Positions 23,932-28,900 of a stretch of 28,900 nucleotides of DNA are shown piece after piece; the stretch's first letter is position 1, and the number at the start of each line of letters is the position of its first letter. Origin of the DNA: Cellvibrionales bacterium UBA1969 (lineage in GTDB: Bacteria; Pseudomonadota; Gammaproteobacteria; Pseudomonadales; UBA7434); NCBI GenBank assembly GCA_002339085.1, contig DDDX01000092.1, positions 1,236 to 30,135 on the forward strand, given 5' to 3'. Under the pieces are notes generated by a model. The model had not been told where the DNA came from. It did not search any database and worked only from the letters and a program-made list of their open reading frames with translations. Both the position numbers and the translations under genes were made by a program.

Positions 23932-26892
23932 ATGGTCCTTAAAAGCTTTTTTAAATCTTTAAAGCTCGTAGAATCTCATTTATTTCTTTTCCTTTTTTTG
24001 CTTTCTGTCTTTCCTGTATTCGCGCAAGACGCTATTGAGGAAGTCATAGTTGAAGCTGAAAAGAGGGAAGACTCAACTATGGATTTAACACAGTCTATTG
24101 ATGCATTTAATTTAGAGGATCTTGAAACGCAACAAATCAAAGGCTTCGCCGATATTTCTAATAATGTTCCTGGATTGACGGCTTCACCATCAGGAGCTCA
24201 AGGCTTAAGGTTTACATTGCGAGGTGTTGGTGCAAGAGACAGTCAATTAGGAATCGAAAGCAAAGTCGGTTTATATGTTGATGGAGCTTTTCTTGGAAGA
24301 GCAAGTGGTCTAGTTTTTGATATAGTTGATTTGGAAAGGGTTGAAGTTTTAAAGGGGCCTCAAGGCTTCACATACGGTAGGAACTCTATAGGCGGGGCAA
24401 TTAATCTAATTACTGCCAAGGCCGATCCAGATGAGCGTTATGGAAGGCTTGAGCTGAAGGTCGGTAATTATGATAGACAAAATATCACAGGATTATTGAA
24501 TCTACCCGTCACAGATAATTTAGCTTTTCGGGGTGCGGTGTTCTCTAATACTCAAGAGGGGTGGGTTGAGAACGACGGGCTTGGTGAAGATTGGAATGGA
24601 TATGAACGAGATGGGTTTAGAATCTCTGGCAGATGGATTCCTCAAGATAACCTGACTATTGATTATTCGTATGACAAAGCTAATTTTGATACTCAGCCGG
24701 TTTTTTATCAACCCCAAATAAGAGATGGTTATGACCAATGGGATCGTGAAAATTATAGACAAGATAATGCCCCCAATAATATAGCCATATGGCAAGCACC
24801 ACCTTCAGCAACTAAACCCTCTGATGGCCCTCCAGAGGTCTTTTTGCCTATACCTCAAAAGATGAGATTAGATCAGGGAGCAGCAACTTTAAGGCCAATC
24901 GAAAATAGCACAACTGAAGCAGATGGACATACATTAGCATTAGAGTGGGCTTGGTCTGATTCCCATACCTTTAATTTCGTTGGCACGCATCGCTCAACGG
25001 AGGTTAATAATACTTTTTATTTATATCCCAACGTCACCTCGCAAGAGGCTCTAACAAATGGATTGTCTGAAGGCAGCTCTTTGGGCGATTTAATTGAGAT
25101 TATAGAGGGATATAATTTTGTCGGTGGTAGTTACCAGCGATGGACCGAAGATGCAAATGGGAATCGTATTGGCTCCGGTATAGATTCATTTGAGGCTCTT
25201 CATAGTTTTAATGTTGCTAGGGACTTGAATACACCTGAGTCTAATTTTTGGGCTGATGCGATGGAGTCAATACTAATATCAGGTCCAAATAATTCGATTG
25301 ATTTTCCCGAAACTCAGGGGAATCCAGGCTGGGCTCAAGCTCCATTGCCGGACTTTCTCTACAACAGTGATTTCTGTGCTGATTTATATCCTTTTATACC
25401 TGGCTTAAAGCCTTTCTATTGCAATGAGCAAAGACTCGCACTTTTGGAGTTAGTTAAGCCCGAAAATATCAATCCTTACCTTAGTAGAAATAAGTTTAAT
25501 TCATTGTTTTCAAGTCCACCCGGAGGCCTTGCTGCCTTAAGGGGGCACAAGCAGTGGAGTCTTGAATTTAAGCAGTCAGGCTTCTTCCTCGATGATCGGC
25601 TAGCCTATGTTACAGGCTTATATTATTTTAATGAGAGGACTGGCAATGGGCAAAGATTACCTGATGGTCAGCTATATACTGACTTGGTTGAGATTTTGGA
25701 TTTTGGTAGGGCTTTTGGTTTAGATGAGAGCATATCTTCAGAGGATAGTTTTGGTTTCAGCTTGGTTAGTATAAATGAACTAGATACGGATCACTTGGGC
25801 ATTTACTTTAATGTTGATTATACACCATTAATGGATGAACGAATGACTTTAAGCTTTGGCTATAGGCACTCTATTGATGAAAGAGAACTCTTTAGGCAAA
25901 GTCTTCAGGCGATTACCTTGGACGACAGGGGGACTGCTATCTCTGAGAAAGAGAAATGGCAAAGTAATGACTACACGCTTAAGGTTGCATATGATATTAA
26001 CTATGATGTTACAGGGTATGTGAGTTTAACTTCTGGAACGCGTCCTGGTAACTTTAATGTCGAAGCCAGATTTATACCTCAATTCTTTTGCTTTGAAAAT
26101 TGTGGCGATTTTGGTAGTGATATACGTTTTGATGAGGAAACTCACATAGCGTATGAATTTGGTTTAAAGGGTAGTTTATTTGACGGCAGGGTTGATTTTG
26201 AATGGGCTACTTACTATGCCGATATATCTGATGGACAGGAATCCGTAGTTTTTCCAAAATCACCTATCTCTCGATCAATAGTTAATGCTGATGGGTTTGC
26301 CTATGGCTCAGAGCTCGATACAACTTTCTATCTTACTGATGAGCTAACTTTCACTGCAAACTATGCACTATTAAGATCTGGTTCAGAGACCTACGTGACG
26401 CCTTTCGTTTTCGATAACGGCGGTAAGCTTTTAGTCGCTGAACCTGCGACATCGGGAATATCTGATGCAGAAATTTATTCACGGTTGATTGCTGACTGCC
26501 AAGGCGCACTGAGAAGGATAGATACTGCTAATGGTAGGTGTGTTGAGAGGAAGAATAATTTTGGCGCCCCAGTTAACTCTTGGCAACTAAGTCTAGACTA
26601 TAGAGTGCCGACAGACTACGGTGAGTTTTTCGCACATATTGGTTATAGCTATAAAGATCCGTATTTTGTGAATGACGCTCTTCAAGTTGATTCAAGGCAC
26701 TTGTGGGACTTAAGGATTCAGAGGCAGTATGATCTTGATAGTGGTTTGCTCAGGCTTGCCTTCTGGTCATTAAATCTGTTCGATAATGAATATCAAACGC
26801 AAAAATTAGAATTGTATACATTTGCATACGATCTGGCAGCTTATGGCACACCAAGAACGTATGGTTTAGATCTAATTTATGAGTGGTTTTAA
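23932..26892 (+). CDS. TonB-dependent outer-membrane receptor
   Basis: A 986-residue TonB-dependent transporter that would take up a large or scarce nutrient across the outer membrane. A signal peptide ends near PVFA before QDAIEE. A TonB-box-like segment (EEVIVEAEKRED) follows, then the plug domain with FTLRGVG, GLYVDGAFLGRAS and the typical VEVLKGPQGFTYGRNSIGGAINLIT. The remainder is a 22-strand barrel with long extracellular insertions (roughly residues 250-540) and ends in an aromatic Phe suited to Bam assembly. AAGG lies 11 bases before the ATG. It is followed after 17 bases by a small outer-membrane protein. It is larger than typical siderophore receptors; cargo unknown. It shares the AT-rich composition of the exosortase block. 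Confidence 0.93.
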   Translation: MVLKSFFKSLKLVESHLFLFLFLLSVFPVFAQDAIEEVIVEAEKREDSTMDLTQSIDAFNLEDLETQQIKGFADISNNVPGLTASPSGAQGLRFTLRGVGARDSQLGIESKVGLYVDGAFLGRASGLVFDIVDLERVEVLKGPQGFTYGRNSIGGAINLITAKADPDERYGRLELKVGNYDRQNITGLLNLPVTDNLAFRGAVFSNTQEGWVENDGLGEDWNGYERDGFRISGRWIPQDNLTIDYSYDKANFDTQPVFYQPQIRDGYDQWDRENYRQDNAPNNIAIWQAPPSATKPSDGPPEVFLPIPQKMRLDQGAATLRPIENSTTEADGHTLALEWAWSDSHTFNFVGTHRSTEVNNTFYLYPNVTSQEALTNGLSEGSSLGDLIEIIEGYNFVGGSYQRWTEDANGNRIGSGIDSFEALHSFNVARDLNTPESNFWADAMESILISGPNNSIDFPETQGNPGWAQAPLPDFLYNSDFCADLYPFIPGLKPFYCNEQRLALLELVKPENINPYLSRNKFNSLFSSPPGGLAALRGHKQWSLEFKQSGFFLDDRLAYVTGLYYFNERTGNGQRLPDGQLYTDLVEILDFGRAFGLDESISSEDSFGFSLVSINELDTDHLGIYFNVDYTPLMDERMTLSFGYRHSIDERELFRQSLQAITLDDRGTAISEKEKWQSNDYTLKVAYDINYDVTGYVSLTSGTRPGNFNVEARFIPQFFCFENCGDFGSDIRFDEETHIAYEFGLKGSLFDGRVDFEWATYYADISDGQESVVFPKSPISRSIVNADGFAYGSELDTTFYLTDELTFTANYALLRSGSETYVTPFVFDNGGKLLVAEPATSGISDAEIYSRLIADCQGALRRIDTANGRCVERKNNFGAPVNSWQLSLDYRVPTDYGEFFAHIGYSYKDPYFVNDALQVDSRHLWDLRIQRQYDLDSGLLRLAFWSLNLFDNEYQTQKLELYTFAYDLAAYGTPRTYGLDLIYEWF

Positions 26893-26909
26893 AGGATGTT
26901 TAGCTTATT

Positions 26910-27722
26910 ATGAATTCAATAAAGCAATTAGTTAGCGGATTATTTTACTTTTTTATACTCACTAGTTTTGCAAAAGCAGACGCTTACTTCGGTTTTTCGC
27001 TTTTTAAATCTGACTATAGTGAACCTTCTGTGGTTTCGGCAACCCTTGCAGATGACGATCCATGTTGTACAGGTCTTGGAGCTGAGATAACAAATGCTTT
27101 AGGTACAACCTTTCCTGGAACGCTTTATGTGATCGCTGCGGAGGACGGATTGCCAAGGCCTTCAAGAATTTCCGATATAGATGCAAAATTAGATATGCTT
27201 AAATTTAAACTTGGTTTTGAGCTATTGAAAGCCGAGGATTCATCACTACCTGCACTATCCGTTGAGTTTCGTGGCGGATTTGGAACTAATGAAAGTGTTC
27301 TGGTTGATTATTCTGAAGAGATTGATGAGTCATATTACCTAGATAATTCAGTATCACCTCCTCAAGCATATCAATATGTCATCACCACTCCGATAGACTC
27401 TGAACTAAGAACTGAATACTATTACGGTTTTTTTCTTAGGTTGGGTGGTAGCCCGAAACAGTTGAAAAAAATTAATTTCTATCCCGATCTGGCGATTGAG
27501 TTTTCGCCATATATTCTTTTAGGCCATTCTAGAGTGAATTTTTCTGTGACCGACATTTCCGGTACTGCTGGAGGTAAAATCAGAGGAGAAAGTTGGGGTC
27601 TTGGCTTTAACGTCAAAACACCTTTCGAAAATATGTTTTTAAACATAGAGTATCTAGATTTAATGGACAAAGATGGCGTTGAGTCTGCTGGATACAGCGC
27701 TGGTTTTGAATATCGATTTTAG
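26910..27722 (+). CDS. Outer-membrane beta-barrel protein (small)
   Basis: A 270-residue exported protein. A signal peptide runs to about FAKA before DAYFG. The mature part has alternating hydrophobic strands with aromatic girdles (LKFKLGFELL, LRTEYYYGFFLRLGG, LAIEFSPYILLGHSRVNF, SWGLGFNVKTPF, FLNIEYLDLM) and ends SAGFEYRF, a C-terminal Phe typical of 8-10 strand barrels of the OmpA/opacity type. An early Cys pair (DDPCCTG) is unusual. It begins 17 bases after the TonB receptor stop and has GGA upstream, so it is probably the second gene of that operon. It may be a partner or assembly companion of the receptor; family identity is uncertain. Confidence 0.75.
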   Translation: MNSIKQLVSGLFYFFILTSFAKADAYFGFSLFKSDYSEPSVVSATLADDDPCCTGLGAEITNALGTTFPGTLYVIAAEDGLPRPSRISDIDAKLDMLKFKLGFELLKAEDSSLPALSVEFRGGFGTNESVLVDYSEEIDESYYLDNSVSPPQAYQYVITTPIDSELRTEYYYGFFLRLGGSPKQLKKINFYPDLAIEFSPYILLGHSRVNFSVTDISGTAGGKIRGESWGLGFNVKTPFENMFLNIEYLDLMDKDGVESAGYSAGFEYRF

Positions 27723-27753
27723 AAGTAAGATACTTACCATTTTAAAGACTAAA

Positions 27754-28764
27754 TTAATTCGGATCTGCTAATTTTAATAATTGCTTTCCTTGGTTCTTGC
27801 CCTCAAACAGCCTTATAAATGTTTTAGGAATATTATCAAAACCTTCTTTAATATCCTCTCGCCAAAGAAGCTTGCCTTCAGTAAGCCACTGGACTAAATC
27901 GGCCATGGCGCTGTCAACCTCAGCCATGTAATCAAACATGATAAAGCCTTGCATGCGAATACGTTTGGCAATTAAGCTAAACATATTGTTCGGTCCTGGT
28001 TTTGGGCTGTCATCGTTGTAATTCGAAATAGAACCGCAGAGTACAAACCGAGCAAAGTCAGCCGCGTGTTCGATGGCGGCTTCTAAGGTGTCACCGCCCA
28101 CATTGTCAAAAAACACATGAATACCATCGGGGCAGGTTTCAGACAGTCGCGCACGGATGTTTTCGCTCTTGTAGTCAATGACTGCGTCGATGCCGGTGCC
28201 GAGTAACCAGTCGCATTTATCTTTGCCGCCGGCAATGCCGATCACGCGCGCGCCTTTCAGTTTAGCGATCTGTGCGGCAGCCGAACCAGTTGCACCTGCC
28301 GCCCCAGAAATCAGCACAGTTTCGCCCGGTTGCGGGTCACCAATTTTTAATAAGCCAAAATAGGCGGTTAACGAGGTGGCGCCCAGTACGCTTAGGGCAA
28401 TATTGGGGGGTGTACCAGAGGGTAGGGCACTGGGTGGAAATAGGCTGTTAGGGCCTGCTATGGAGTACTCTTGCCAGCCTAAAATACCTTGCACTAAGGT
28501 GCCTACGGGAAGAGCATCGTCGTTGGACTCAACCACTTGGCCGATCCCAGAAGCGCGCATTGGTTCGTTAATTGCCACGGGCGGCAAGTAGCTGGGCTTG
28601 TCATCCATCCAGCCACGCATGGCTGGGTCAAAACTTAGCATCAAGGTTTTGATTAAGACTTCGCCCTCGCGAAGCAACGGCGTTTTAGTTTCAGTCAGTG
28701 TAAAGTGCTGTTCACTGACCATACCATTAGGACGCTCGATCATTAGCCATTGCTGATTATTCAT
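27754..28764 (-). CDS. CurA-like NADPH-dependent 2-alkenal/enone reductase (MDR family)
   Basis: A 336-residue zinc-independent medium-chain reductase related to E. coli CurA and prostaglandin/leukotriene reductases, which reduce conjugated double bonds with NADPH. I start at ATG 28764, preceded by AGGGCAGG; an upstream in-frame ATG (28824) adds 20 residues lacking family similarity. Motifs are LSFDPAMRGWMDDKPSYLPP, LGATSLTAYFGLLKIG, the Rossmann motif SGAAGATGSAAAQIAKLKGARVIGIAGG shortened to GAAGATGSAAAQIAKLKG, FFDNVGGDTLEAA, and a C-terminal EGFDNIPKTFIRLFEGKNQGK. The zinc-ligand Cys residues of classical alcohol dehydrogenases are absent. GC-rich composition contrasts with the block to its left. 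The substrate is unknown. Confidence 0.93.
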   Translation of the reverse strand: MNNQQWLMIERPNGMVSEQHFTLTETKTPLLREGEVLIKTLMLSFDPAMRGWMDDKPSYLPPVAINEPMRASGIGQVVESNDDALPVGTLVQGILGWQEYSIAGPNSLFPPSALPSGTPPNIALSVLGATSLTAYFGLLKIGDPQPGETVLISGAAGATGSAAAQIAKLKGARVIGIAGGKDKCDWLLGTGIDAVIDYKSENIRARLSETCPDGIHVFFDNVGGDTLEAAIEHAADFARFVLCGSISNYNDDSPKPGPNNMFSLIAKRIRMQGFIMFDYMAEVDSAMADLVQWLTEGKLLWREDIKEGFDNIPKTFIRLFEGKNQGKQLLKLADPN

Positions 28765-28900
28765 AGTGTGCCTGCCCTTATGCTTAACGTTTTTTTCTAT
28801 TACAAGTGCCGCATGGCGATGCAAAAAACAAGGTTACCGCAAAATGGCCTTTGCTCACAATGAACAATTTGTTTAGATTGCCGAGCCTTAATGAGCCTTA

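Noticed and set aside
28883..28900. GAGCCTTA repeated at a 10-base period at the right edge
   Set aside because: Only two copies are visible and the window ends; could be chance.
1..28900. CRISPR arrays, transposases, integrases, tRNA or rRNA genes
   Set aside because: No regularly spaced repeats, no transposase or recombinase motifs in the translations, and no recognisable RNA gene sequence seen by eye.

Overview
The window looks like a chromosomal segment of a marine, heterotrophic, Gram-negative gammaproteobacterium. The evidence is lipoprotein and outer-membrane signals, a TonB-dependent receptor, a sulfatase, a GH3 glycosidase, a DASH cryptochrome and a short exosortase. Placement near Cellvibrionales/Spongiibacteraceae-like bacteria is a guess from gene content; no rRNA or tRNA gene is present to test it.

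Left part (1-14.9 kb): carbon metabolism and exported enzymes. A GH3 beta-glucosidase lipoprotein (5' end outside the window) converges on a small four-EF-hand secreted protein and a formylglycine-dependent sulfatase. Next come a luciferase-like flavin oxidoreductase and, divergent from it, a sugar-porter MFS transporter. A plus-strand run follows: DUF1800, DUF1501 and an exported alpha/beta hydrolase. On the minus strand are a retinol-saturase/phytoene-desaturase-like flavoprotein and a probable DoxX plus YtcJ-type amidohydrolase lipoprotein operon.

Middle (15.3-18.4 kb): a DASH cryptochrome, divergent from a DUF2805/TIGR03643 gene and a 53-residue DUF2256 zinc-ribbon-like gene too short for routine ORF calling. 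A YeeN-type YebC/PmpR family gene follows.

Right part (18.4-27.7 kb): an AT-rich accessory block bounded by the YeeN-like gene and a CurA-like reductase. It holds a 181-residue exosortase of probable XrtH type with a Cys/Arg/His triad. Then come a SEC-C/TPR sulfotransferase and a 2OG-Fe(II) oxygenase-like protein that probably share an operon, and an unrecognised membrane-anchored protein. A secreted 376-residue protein ends in a divergent IPTLxxWG-like sorting tail (VPAMGAFG, hydrophobic stretch, RRR) and is followed by a clear Rho-independent terminator. A large TonB-dependent receptor and a small beta-barrel protein close the block. My working reading is a dedicated one-exosortase/one-substrate surface system, possibly with enzymes that modify the exported protein and an outer-membrane uptake pair. 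The sorting pair rests on visible motifs; the modification and uptake links are inference from neighbourhood only.
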